Below, one piece after another: positions 1 to 6,254 of a DNA stretch of 7,915 nucleotides. The DNA is taken from the NCBI GenBank assembly GCA_023135025.1, contig JAGLTY010000086.1:1-7915 (forward strand). The letters are read 5' to 3'. Position 1 is the first letter of the stretch. The number at the start of each line of letters is the position of its first letter. Source of the DNA: Bacteroidales bacterium. Lineage in GTDB: Bacteria > Bacteroidota > Bacteroidia > Bacteroidales > GCA-2748055. The position numbers and the translations under genes were made by a program. The notes beneath the pieces were generated by a model that did not search any database, was not told the origin of the DNA, and was given only the letters and a program-made list of their open reading frames with translations.

Positions 1-243
1 CACAGCACGCCACCACTCTGCCGAAGCGATAAGTATCACAATCCAGCCGATATAAGGAAAAATCGATTTATACCATACCAGGCAGCACCAGAGCAGGTTC
101 ACAAGCAGCAAGTATACACCGTACTTGATCCACTGATTTTTTACCTCGTCCGGCTCCAATCGTCGATTGATATGGATCAGCCATAGTGCGCCGGAGACAA
201 AATGGGCCATCATTAAGAGGTAGGGCAGCAGGTATTCATGCAT
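1..243 (-). CDS. Partial multi-spanning membrane protein, possibly CdsA-like (N-terminal 81 residues)
   Basis: The reading frame begins at the ATG at 243-241 (MHEYLLPY) and stays open to the window edge, so only the first 81 residues are seen. It has three hydrophobic segments at about residues 4-24, 42-58 and 62-77, with a short charged loop (INRRLEPDEVKNQW) between the first two, so it is a polytopic inner-membrane protein. The start overlaps the end of the upstream CDP-alcohol phosphatidyltransferase by 8 nt (236-243), and a good Shine-Dalgarno (AGAGAGGAG) lies about 6 nt before it, which supports this start. Because CDP-alcohol phosphatidyltransferases often sit next to CDP-diacylglycerol synthase-like genes (for example the ynbA/ynbB pair), a phosphatidate cytidylyltransferase-like role is plausible. 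The signature motif of that family would lie outside the window, so the function is a guess. The presence of a real gene is well supported. Confidence 0.7.
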   Translation of the reverse strand, partial: MHEYLLPYLLMMAHFVSGALWLIHINRRLEPDEVKNQWIKYGVYLLLVNLLWCCLVWYKSIFPYIGWIVILIASAEWWRAV

Positions 244-838
244 GTTGCTTTCTCCTCTCTTTTAAGACCCAGTAAAGCCCTTTTACATCGGAACGCATTT
301 CGGGAATAATCAGCTGGATCGTAAGGCTTTCAATAAATGCCAGCAGGCTTATATTTACCATGACGTAAAAATAGATGGGAACATAGTCCACGAAAAAGAG
401 CAGGATAAAGAAGATACCCTGCAGGTAGCCTCCCAACTTGATGGACCAGAGATGGAAACTCTGAATCTTTCCGAACTTGATCAACGGTGAGAGATGGGTA
501 ACGACATAACTGGCTACAAAAAAATAGAACAGCCAGGCATCGGGACCAATCTCACCGATTTTAAATATTGTGATTCCTGAAAGGGCGGTAATATAGACCC
601 CGATATCGGCCAGTGAATCGATACGGGCACCGATGGCCGTCTGCTGATTGAACCTGCGGGCAATCCATCCGTCCCAGACATCGGTATTCAGACTGATCAC
701 CACCAGGATGGCGTATACCATCTCCTGCTTGAGGATGATCATCAGCACGATGACCGGAAACATAAACATCCTGTAAAGAGAGAGGATATTGGGAATGGTC
801 AGCGGAATCCGCTGTTTCAGCAGGAAAATCTCACGCAT
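236..838 (-). CDS. CDP-alcohol phosphatidyltransferase family protein
   Basis: This 200-residue integral membrane enzyme belongs to the family that transfers a phosphatidyl (or other phospho-alcohol) group from a CDP-alcohol to an acceptor alcohol, as in phosphatidylglycerophosphate, phosphatidylserine or phosphatidylinositol synthesis. The complete signature is visible: D53, D56-G57, A60-R61, G70, D74 and D78, in the D-x2-DG-x2-AR-x8-G-x3-D-x3-D pattern that binds the metal and CDP. Five to six hydrophobic helices follow around it (about 24-36, 40-52, 80-93, 101-120, 138-152 and 155-175), and the length is normal for the family. The frame is open further upstream to 922, but that part is inside the radical SAM gene. 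I chose the ATG at 838, which overlaps the radical SAM stop by 8 nt (ATGCGTGA) and gives the usual N-terminus (IPLTIPNILSLYR). No clear Shine-Dalgarno is seen, so coupling to the upstream gene is likely. The acceptor substrate cannot be told from the sequence; pgsA or pssA would be over-calls. Confidence 0.93.
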   Translation of the reverse strand: MREIFLLKQRIPLTIPNILSLYRMFMFPVIVLMIILKQEMVYAILVVISLNTDVWDGWIARRFNQQTAIGARIDSLADIGVYITALSGITIFKIGEIGPDAWLFYFFVASYVVTHLSPLIKFGKIQSFHLWSIKLGGYLQGIFFILLFFVDYVPIYFYVMVNISLLAFIESLTIQLIIPEMRSDVKGLYWVLKERRKQHA

Positions 839-2000
839 GAGGGTTGGTTTTAAAGAGCTGGCACCCCTTTTCACGGAGCAGGCTGATGCCCTCCTGCAGG
901 TCCATCTCCCTGATGTTGCCAACAGCTCCTCTACAGAATGGACAGCTGTGGTAATTGCCCTTTGAATCGATATGAATATAGCGGTTTCCGGCCCCGTAAC
1001 ATCCTACTTTGCGCTGGTGGTATCCCGGGTATTGTATGATGGGGTAGGAACGGTACTTTGCTGATCCGTTCATTTTCAGGTAGAAATCGACCACGGTCGA
1101 TTGTTCCTGGCTGGTTAGCAAAACATCTTTTCCTGCATAGTTACCCGCTTTCCGGGTTTCAAGAAACCTGACAAAGGGGATCTCCATGTTTCGGGCCAGT
1201 GTCATGTACCTCATCAACTGCTCCTCCCGGGCCATTCCGTGAGTAACACAAAGGGTCAGATTAGGTATAATACCAACAGCTTTGCAATTCTCAACGGCTT
1301 CCATAACCCATCGGTATGCTTCCGGGTGCTTCCGGAACCGGTTGTGAATTTCTGCCTCCCAGTGGTCCAGGCTGATGTTGGCACCGGTCAGACCTGCAAC
1401 TTTCATATCCCAGGCTTTTTCCCGCGTGAGTCCATAACCCGAAGTGGAGAGCCAGAAATCCATATGATCCTTTCCCAGTTCCAGTAGACGAACCAGGTCC
1501 CTGAACCTGAGCATGGGCTCGCCACCTCCAATCTGAATATGAGGGATCCCCAGTTTGATGGCTTCCCGGAGGACCTTCGACAGGTCCGCAATGGATAGAT
1601 GTTCCCATTTCTCAATGTTATTTCCCTCATAACAGTGTTCACACCTGTAATGACAACGGCTCGAGATAGAGAGGATAAGGGTTTGCAGCAGGATATCTTC
1701 GGTATCTGGTACAAAAGCTCTTCTGATTTCCTGTTGAATCATTGCATTAAAACCTGCAGATGGGAATCCAGGAGTATATATACTCCAGTAGTAACGGTTT
1801 CCGGAACGTACTATCTTGTGATCTCTTTTGTTACCATGGAGCCGTTTCCGCTGCCTGAGGAGCAGCGAAAGCGCTTTAATTGAGGTTACCGGGTTTCGGA
1901 AAGTGGATACCGAAATTTTCAGCAGCGTAACCCCGGCTTTGAGTTTGATCCACCTTGCCGGCATTCCCGTAACCAGTGGATTACTTCTCCTTATTATCAT
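831..2000 (-). CDS. Radical SAM protein with C-terminal (SPASM-like) cysteines
   Basis: This is a 389-residue radical SAM enzyme of unknown substrate. Residues C116, C120 and C123 form the CxxxCxxC motif (RCHYRCEHCY) that binds the SAM-cleaving 4Fe-4S cluster, and GGGEP at 158-162 is the SAM-binding motif. C334, C353 and C356 (with C380 later) sit in a C-terminal region resembling a shortened SPASM/twitch domain, which could hold an auxiliary cluster. The first ~105 residues are a basic, partly hydrophobic extension ahead of the barrel that I do not recognise. The start is uncertain. The ATG at 2000 overlaps the upstream lipoprotein gene by 20 nt and has GGAGGAG about 13 nt before it. A second ATG at 1964 would give a 377-residue protein. 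SPASM-type proteins often modify peptides or mature enzymes, but no precursor peptide is visible here. The flanking CDP-alcohol phosphatidyltransferase points instead to membrane lipids or an unrelated membrane substrate. The family call is secure; the function is unknown. Confidence 0.93.
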   Translation of the reverse strand: MIIRRSNPLVTGMPARWIKLKAGVTLLKISVSTFRNPVTSIKALSLLLRQRKRLHGNKRDHKIVRSGNRYYWSIYTPGFPSAGFNAMIQQEIRRAFVPDTEDILLQTLILSISSRCHYRCEHCYEGNNIEKWEHLSIADLSKVLREAIKLGIPHIQIGGGEPMLRFRDLVRLLELGKDHMDFWLSTSGYGLTREKAWDMKVAGLTGANISLDHWEAEIHNRFRKHPEAYRWVMEAVENCKAVGIIPNLTLCVTHGMAREEQLMRYMTLARNMEIPFVRFLETRKAGNYAGKDVLLTSQEQSTVVDFYLKMNGSAKYRSYPIIQYPGYHQRKVGCYGAGNRYIHIDSKGNYHSCPFCRGAVGNIREMDLQEGISLLREKGCQLFKTNPHA

Positions 2001-3699
2001 AGGCCCATATATGCTCCTCCAGCATCTCCTGCATCAGCTCATTGGAATATTTGTTAAAATTTCCTGTTTTTCGTATCTCCTTCAGTGCTTTTACCCTGGG
2101 GGGACCTTTGGGATCCTGGAGAATTTCGTAATACCCCTTGCTGTGCAGAATGATGGTGCGCTCACCCTTCGCATCAGGCACAGGAAAAACGAGTTCGGCT
2201 TCATCCCCAATTTCAGGTTGAACATAGTAAAGGGCATCGTCTTTCAAAAGATTTCCTGCTACATTGTTCCCATTCTCATCAACCGCTTTGGAAAGCTGAA
2301 CGATTGTTGCCGGCTCTGGAGCGGTTTGCTCCAGGCTTACACCCACATAACCGATCTCCCAAAAATAGGAACCGGCCTCCAGTTTAATACGGAGTGGCCC
2401 TTTTTCTATGTCTGAAAGGTCAAGTTCCAGTATATCTTTCTTAAAGGCCATGGGCCCAACTGTATTGTAGTAATCGTAAAATTCCCACGCTCCATCTTTA
2501 AAGAGATAGACCGACAGAGGGATGTTCTGACTGAGGCTCCAGCTCTCCATCTGTTTCGGATCCCCATCCTGTTGTCTCTTCATCCACATTTTGTAGGAGG
2601 CTCCAAGCATCTCCCGGAAATTCTGGTAGACAAAGTCGAGCCAGTAACTGTTCTTGGCCGATATTACCAGGTGGGCTGTTTTTATACCATGTGGAATATT
2701 GTAGGTGAGTTTGACCCCATCCAGCAGGGGAGGGTCCCTGGATGGATCATTTCCCAGGTATACCAGGTCGTCCTCTTTTTCAATGAGAGGAAGTACCTCT
2801 TCTCCCCTGAGGCTGATTGCTGAGACTGGGGCAACAGGTTCTGAAATGATGTGTCCCACCCCATATTTATCGACCATGACCTCCTGGTCCGCTGCATGAT
2901 CGTATACCATTAGTTCGAGCAGATTGGTATGTTGCACCTCCTCCAGCTGGTTGGAGATTTTTAACCTGTACTCCCCATCCTCCTCCACCAGTCCGGGCAG
3001 CAAAAGGTAGTCGTGCCGCTCCAGGGGTGGATAGACAGCACCGCTGTAGATCTCTCCTGCAAACTCAAACGCCTCTCCGTTCCAGGTATAGATAAAAGGG
3101 CATGAGTTCCCTGTCAGGAGCATAACCAGCAGGAAGAGCAGCAAAAAGGCCACATAGGCCACAGGGATCAAGGCCACCCCGAAAAGGATGGAATAGGTGG
3201 TAGTGTGCTTGGTGGAGTGGTTGTAAATATCGAGCCTTTCAACAGCACTGTTTGGCACCATCCAGGTGGTTTCGTCTATGGCTCTCTTCTGGTTCACATA
3301 GAGATGCACCTCATTAAGCAACCGGGCATCTCCTTTTTTCTTTCGGTATCGTTTTACTTGATTGGGGCTGACTGGAGAGATATCATCACCTTCCTGGTAG
3401 TAAACCGTTCTCAGCTTCAATTCCAGGGAATCTTTATGGAATGTTACTGAGTGTACAAAATAGTGGGCCATGAAGTTATGGACAACAAATTGTTTGTCCA
3501 GGTCGGACAGTTTAACCAACTCTTCGGCTGGAGGCTGGTAGGAGGTGGAAACTTTGTAGTAGTAGCAACCTGCAATAAAGTTTATAAGCAGGATCAAGAT
3601 GACTCCGGCAAGGCCCTGGCGAATCAATCTCTTTCTGTTTTTTAAAAAGTTCAGTTGTCTGATCAACAGGATCCTGACCAGGAAGTTGCCAAATCTCAT
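1981..3699 (-). CDS. Large membrane lipoprotein of unknown function, first gene of operon
   Basis: I do not recognise this 572-residue protein functionally. The N-terminus is a long basic stretch (several R/K in residues 9-28), then a hydrophobic segment (about 29-43) ending in IAGC with C45. This is a good lipobox, so a lipoprotein signal peptide is likely even though the basic region is unusually long. Residues 46-168 are soluble. A second strong hydrophobic segment lies at about 169-196. It is followed directly by CPFIYTWNGEAFEF (from C200) and AGEIYSGAVYPPLERHDY, a pattern I associate with poorly characterised surface or periplasmic proteins of Bacteroidetes. The remaining ~340 residues look beta-rich and soluble. 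The ATG at 3699 is the only methionine before the hydrophobic segment, and no Shine-Dalgarno precedes it. The gene heads the operon: its stop lies within the start region of the radical SAM gene. It could be an envelope accessory or sensor protein for the lipid genes, but this rests on gene order only. Confidence 0.85.
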   Translation of the reverse strand: MRFGNFLVRILLIRQLNFLKNRKRLIRQGLAGVILILLINFIAGCYYYKVSTSYQPPAEELVKLSDLDKQFVVHNFMAHYFVHSVTFHKDSLELKLRTVYYQEGDDISPVSPNQVKRYRKKKGDARLLNEVHLYVNQKRAIDETTWMVPNSAVERLDIYNHSTKHTTTYSILFGVALIPVAYVAFLLLFLLVMLLTGNSCPFIYTWNGEAFEFAGEIYSGAVYPPLERHDYLLLPGLVEEDGEYRLKISNQLEEVQHTNLLELMVYDHAADQEVMVDKYGVGHIISEPVAPVSAISLRGEEVLPLIEKEDDLVYLGNDPSRDPPLLDGVKLTYNIPHGIKTAHLVISAKNSYWLDFVYQNFREMLGASYKMWMKRQQDGDPKQMESWSLSQNIPLSVYLFKDGAWEFYDYYNTVGPMAFKKDILELDLSDIEKGPLRIKLEAGSYFWEIGYVGVSLEQTAPEPATIVQLSKAVDENGNNVAGNLLKDDALYYVQPEIGDEAELVFPVPDAKGERTIILHSKGYYEILQDPKGPPRVKALKEIRKTGNFNKYSNELMQEMLEEHIWAYDNKEK

Positions 3700-3727
3700 T
3701 AAGTGTGTTTAGGGGAGATCAAAAAGT

Positions 3728-3739
3728 AAGATACATCTT
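3728..3739. promoter_or_regulatory. Short perfect dyad upstream of the lipoprotein/radical SAM operon
   Basis: AAGAT-AC-ATCTT is a perfect 5-bp dyad, nested in a looser outer pair (AAAAAG at 3721-3726 and CTTTTTT at 3737-3743). It lies about 30 nt upstream of the lipoprotein start on the minus strand. On that strand a TACTTTTTG sequence adjoins it and loosely resembles the Bacteroidetes -7 element (one base too long between TA and TTTG). It could be an operator or part of the promoter for the operon. In AT-rich sequence a dyad this short can arise by chance. Confidence 0.25.
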
Positions 3740-3789
3740 TTTTCAAAGGCCGATCCCTTAATGAGGAAAATTTTGGGGTAAAAGAATGA

Positions 3790-3804
3790 TCAGGGTTACC
3801 CTGA
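3790..3804. promoter_or_regulatory. Perfect 15-bp palindrome in the yifB upstream region (candidate operator)
   Basis: TCAGGGT-T-ACCCTGA is a perfect dyad with 7-bp arms around one central base. It ends about 31 nt before the yifB-like ATG, inside the 136-bp region between divergent genes. A dyad of this size and position is typical of a binding site for a dimeric repressor. It could also fold as a small hairpin in the 5' leader. No known regulator motif is recognised. Confidence 0.4.
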
Positions 3805-3835
3805 AGCCATAAACCAGTAGTTTAAAGAGGAACAT

Positions 3836-5374
3836 ATGTTAATCAAGACCTTCAGTAGTTCTGTTCATGGTATCAGTGCCATTAAAATCTCCATAGAGGT
3901 TCATATAACCCAGGGGATCCGGTTCTTTATAGTGGGACTGGCCGATAATGCCATCAGGGAGAGTCAGCAACGCATCGAATCGGCACTGACCAACAATGGA
4001 TTTGAATGGCCCCGCTTCAGGGTGGTAATCAACCTGGCGCCTGCCGATATCCGCAAGGAGGGGACCCACTTTGACCTTCCCCTGGCTATCGGGATCCTGG
4101 CAGCAACCCGGCAGGTAAGTGATAACCGGCTGGCCGATTACCTGATTCTGGGCGAACTGTCACTGGATGGAAGCGTGGTGCCGGTAAAAGGGGTACTCCC
4201 CATGGTGTTGCTGGCCAGGGAGGAGCAATTCAAGGGGGTCATAGTACCTGTGGATAATCGAGCAGAGGCTTCAGTGGTGGATGGAATTGAGGTGATTGCA
4301 GTTTCCGATCTGAGCGGTGTGGTCTCTTTTCTGAATGGTATGCCGGCAGAGGCTGCCGGTAAAGCTGAATCATGGAGCGGTTCGAAGGGTGGTCGTGAAC
4401 GATACGGTGTCGATTTTTCGGAAGTAAAGGGCCAGGCTGCAGTCAAGCGCGCCATGCTGATTGCTGCGGCAGGATCGCACAACCTGATCCTGGTGGGGGC
4501 GCCCGGATCTGGCAAGAGTATGATGGCACGCCGGCTCCCCACCATTATGCCACCCATGTCGCTGGAAGAGTCCATCCAAACCACCCGTATCTACTCAGTG
4601 TCGGGCAGGGTGAGCAGTGAAAACGGTCTGATCAGAACCAGACCCTTCAGGATGCCCCATCACTCCAGTTCAAATATTGCCATGATCGGGGGCGGGAGTT
4701 CACCACAGCCCGGGGAGATCTCGTTGGCTCATAACGGAGTGTTGTTCCTGGATGAACTCCCCGAATTTAAACGAGGTGTTCTGGAGGTGATGCGTCAGCC
4801 GCTGGAGGATCGGGAGATCCATATCAGCAGAGCTGCCTACCGGGTGGTCTATCCTTCGGATTTTATGCTGGTGGCAGCCATGAATCCCTGCCCGTGCGGC
4901 TATTATAATCATCCAGAAAAGGAGTGCAACTGTGGTCCGGGTATGATCAAACAGTACCTCTCCAGGATATCGGGTCCGTTGCTTGACCGGATCGATATGC
5001 ATCTGGAAGTGGTTCCGGTCACATTCAGGCAGTTGTCTCAAAAGGAACATGCAGAAGGAAGCGCAGCCATGCGGGAGCAGGTCATCCGGGCCAGGGAGGT
5101 TCAATATGAAAGGTTTAAGGGAGCCGGTCATGTATCTTGCAACGCCGGTATGGGAACCGCCCTCAGGAACCGACATTGTGCATTGGACAGGGCAGGCACT
5201 TCCATGATCAGGCTGGCCATGGAGAGACTCGGTTTTTCTGCCAGGGCCTTTGACAGCGTACTAAAAGTGGCACGCACTGTTGCTGACCTGGAAGAGTCTG
5301 AAAAAATTCACTCTTCCCATCTGGCTGAAGCTATCAATTACCGCAACCTGGACCGGGAGGGGTGGTCGGGTTAG
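3836..5374 (+). CDS. yifB: YifB/ComM-family Mg chelatase-like AAA+ ATPase
   Basis: This complete 512-residue protein matches the usual length of the YifB/ComM family. ComM members are AAA+ helicases that promote branch migration during natural transformation in some proteobacteria; the role in Bacteroidetes is less clear. Residues 1-170 form the N-terminal Lon-protease-like fold (GLADNAIRESQQRIESAL and NLAPADIRKEG are family hallmarks). The Mg-chelatase-type AAA+ core follows: Walker A GAPGSGKS at 221-228, Walker B VLFLDE at 302-307, MNPCPCGYY from 349, and RISGPLLDRID at 377-387. C352, C354, C364 and C366 form the CPCG...CNC cluster seen in this family, possibly metal binding. The C-terminal domain (about 410-505) contains the conserved R-x-x-D/HLAEAINYR region. 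The ATG at 3836 has AAAGAGG about 5 nt upstream, the clearest ribosome site in the window. The gene is alone on its strand and divergent from the lipoprotein operon. Confidence 0.96.
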   Translation: MLIKTFSSSVHGISAIKISIEVHITQGIRFFIVGLADNAIRESQQRIESALTNNGFEWPRFRVVINLAPADIRKEGTHFDLPLAIGILAATRQVSDNRLADYLILGELSLDGSVVPVKGVLPMVLLAREEQFKGVIVPVDNRAEASVVDGIEVIAVSDLSGVVSFLNGMPAEAAGKAESWSGSKGGRERYGVDFSEVKGQAAVKRAMLIAAAGSHNLILVGAPGSGKSMMARRLPTIMPPMSLEESIQTTRIYSVSGRVSSENGLIRTRPFRMPHHSSSNIAMIGGGSSPQPGEISLAHNGVLFLDELPEFKRGVLEVMRQPLEDREIHISRAAYRVVYPSDFMLVAAMNPCPCGYYNHPEKECNCGPGMIKQYLSRISGPLLDRIDMHLEVVPVTFRQLSQKEHAEGSAAMREQVIRAREVQYERFKGAGHVSCNAGMGTALRNRHCALDRAGTSMIRLAMERLGFSARAFDSVLKVARTVADLEESEKIHSSHLAEAINYRNLDREGWSG

Positions 5375-5379
5375 TTTTG
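5372..5379 (+). promoter_or_regulatory. Candidate Bacteroidetes -7 promoter element ahead of the toxin-antitoxin pair
   Basis: TAGTTTTG fits the TAnnTTTG pattern of the Bacteroidetes primary sigma factor. It overlaps the yifB stop codon and lies about 41 nt before the HigB start. No good -33 TTTG is seen about 20 nt further upstream, so this is only a weak candidate. Confidence 0.22.
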
Positions 5380-5420
5380 AAAAATGGAATATAGTTACTA
5401 ATATTGTAATTCAAATAATC

Positions 5421-5714
5421 ATGCATGTGATTTCCTATAAGTACATCAGAGAATACATTAAGAAGTATCCTGATAGCAGGGTTTCTTTAACATCATGGTA
5501 CAGGAAGCTGAACAGAAAAAGGCCTGCTGGAATACATGATTTGAAAAGGGCATTTCCCGGGGTGGATTATGTGGGGAATAATAGGTATGTCTTTAATATT
5601 AAGGGAAATAAGTATAGGGTGGTTGTACTTCTGTTATTCAGTACTCAGATTGCCTATATCAGGTTTATCGGAACTCATGCAGAATATGGAAGGATCAATT
5701 GCAAAGAAATCTGA
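5421..5714 (+). CDS. higB: HigB-type mRNA interferase toxin (type II toxin-antitoxin)
   Basis: This 97-residue RelE-superfamily toxin of the HigB family is expected to cleave mRNA at the ribosome and so slow growth when its antitoxin is lost. Family hallmarks are visible in order: MHVISYKYIREYIKKYPDSR at the start, LKRAFPGVDYV at 41-51, RYVFNIKGNKYRVV at 55-68, and YIRFIGTHAEYGRI at 79-92. The length is normal. The frame is open back to 5280, but that part lies inside yifB, so I chose the ATG at 5421, which gives the standard N-terminus. No Shine-Dalgarno is evident. The usually conserved Asp after the C-terminal EY (EYD in most members I recall) is Gly90 here. The antitoxin starts 5 nt after the stop. 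The toxin-first order matches other HigBA loci, and the base composition is more AT-rich than the neighbouring genes, suggesting transfer. Confidence 0.93.
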   Translation: MHVISYKYIREYIKKYPDSRVSLTSWYRKLNRKRPAGIHDLKRAFPGVDYVGNNRYVFNIKGNKYRVVVLLLFSTQIAYIRFIGTHAEYGRINCKEI

Positions 5715-5719
5715 CGATC

Positions 5720-6082
5720 ATGGTGGAAATAAAGAATGAAATACAGTATGAGCGGATCATTGAACGAATTGAGGAACTATTGAAATTGGTTGATAATGAT
5801 ACTCCGCTGACAGATAAGAATATGGTAGAGTTGGAGTTGTTATCACTTCTGGTGGTTGAATATGAGGAAAAAAATTACCCCATTGAGCCACCCACCCTCA
5901 TTGAGATGGTTCAGGAACGCATGGCGGAAATGAAACTCTCCCAAAAGGAACTTGCTGAACTATTGGGAATAAGCCCTCCACGCATCAGTGAATATTTGAA
6001 TGGAAAATCCGAACCTACACTAAAAGTGGCCAGGCTTATGCATCAGAAACTGGATATAGATCCGGAGATTCTGCTGGGTTGA
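5720..6082 (+). CDS. higA: HigA-type antitoxin with XRE helix-turn-helix
   Basis: This 120-residue antitoxin is predicted to bind and neutralise the HigB-like toxin and, with it, to repress the shared promoter. An acidic N-terminal helical region (about 1-55, rich in E, D and L) is followed by the linker YPIEPPTLIEMVQERM. A Cro/CI-type helix-turn-helix spans about residues 70-105, with LSQKELAELLGISPPRISEYLNGKSEPT as its characteristic helices. The tail is KVARLMHQKLDIDPEILLG. The ATG at 5720 lies 5 nt downstream of the toxin stop. An in-frame TTG at 5699 inside the toxin gene is a less likely start. The pair is almost certainly one transcript. A degraded copy of the C-terminal tail lies 100 bases downstream. 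Confidence 0.93.
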   Translation: MVEIKNEIQYERIIERIEELLKLVDNDTPLTDKNMVELELLSLLVVEYEEKNYPIEPPTLIEMVQERMAEMKLSQKELAELLGISPPRISEYLNGKSEPTLKVARLMHQKLDIDPEILLG

Positions 6083-6179
6083 TTTACCCGATATTTGGCC
6101 GAATTTGCACCGAAGGGGATCCTGAATAAGAAGTTTACTGTTACAGTATTGGAGGTTGCCTCAAGTTGGTAGCAGATCG
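6083..6179. other. Intergenic spacer between intact HigA and the antitoxin remnant
   Basis: This is about 100 bases with no gene I can support. A 29-codon frame runs on directly after the HigA stop (FTRYLAEFAPKGIL onwards) and ends at a TAG at 6170-6172; it resembles nothing I know. No hairpin with a T-run is visible that would serve as a terminator for either converging transcript. It is probably scar sequence from decay of the second antitoxin locus. Confidence 0.4.
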
Positions 6180-6254
6180 GGCAAGAGCATGAAGGCACGC
6201 CTGATGCATGAGAAGCTCGATATTGATGCCTCTATTCTATTGGGAACAGTTTAA
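6180..6254 (+). pseudogene. Decayed remnant of a second HigA-type antitoxin C-terminus
   Basis: In one frame this stretch reads GKS-MKARLMHEKLDIDASILLGTV and then TAA. It matches the end of the intact HigA upstream (GKSEPTLKVARLMHQKLDIDPEILLG) after loss of about six residues (EPTLKV). At least 15 of the last 20 residues are identical or similar, while the DNA has diverged at many third positions. It is therefore an old paralogous copy or the remains of a second toxin-antitoxin locus, not a recent tandem duplication. Upstream, 6083-6179 shows no recognisable antitoxin helix-turn-helix, and the frame is closed by a TGA at 6123-6125. The TAA overlaps the stop of the converging rhodanese gene. 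An ATG at 6189 could encode a 21-residue peptide, but expression is unlikely. Confidence 0.7.

Noticed and set aside
839..922. N-terminal extension of the CDP-alcohol phosphatidyltransferase frame
   Set aside because: It lies wholly inside the radical SAM gene and reads as non-natural sequence (many R, S, C, W). The ATG at 838 gives the normal family N-terminus.
1828..2415. 195-codon open frame on the plus strand across the lipoprotein and radical SAM genes
   Set aside because: It is antisense to two real genes, has no recognisable motif and no ribosome site.
3767..3774. AAAATTTT self-complementary tract upstream of yifB
   Set aside because: It is too short and AT-rich to be distinguished from chance.
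4138..4584. 148-codon open frame on the minus strand inside yifB
   Set aside because: It is antisense to a well-conserved gene, has no recognisable domain, and reflects the codon bias of yifB.
5280..5420. N-terminal extension of the toxin frame
   Set aside because: Most of it overlaps the end of yifB in another frame, and the standard HigB start is the ATG at 5421.
6189..6254. A functional 21-residue peptide starting at the ATG at 6189
   Set aside because: Its sequence matches the tail of HigA and lacks the helix-turn-helix, so it is better explained as a gene remnant.
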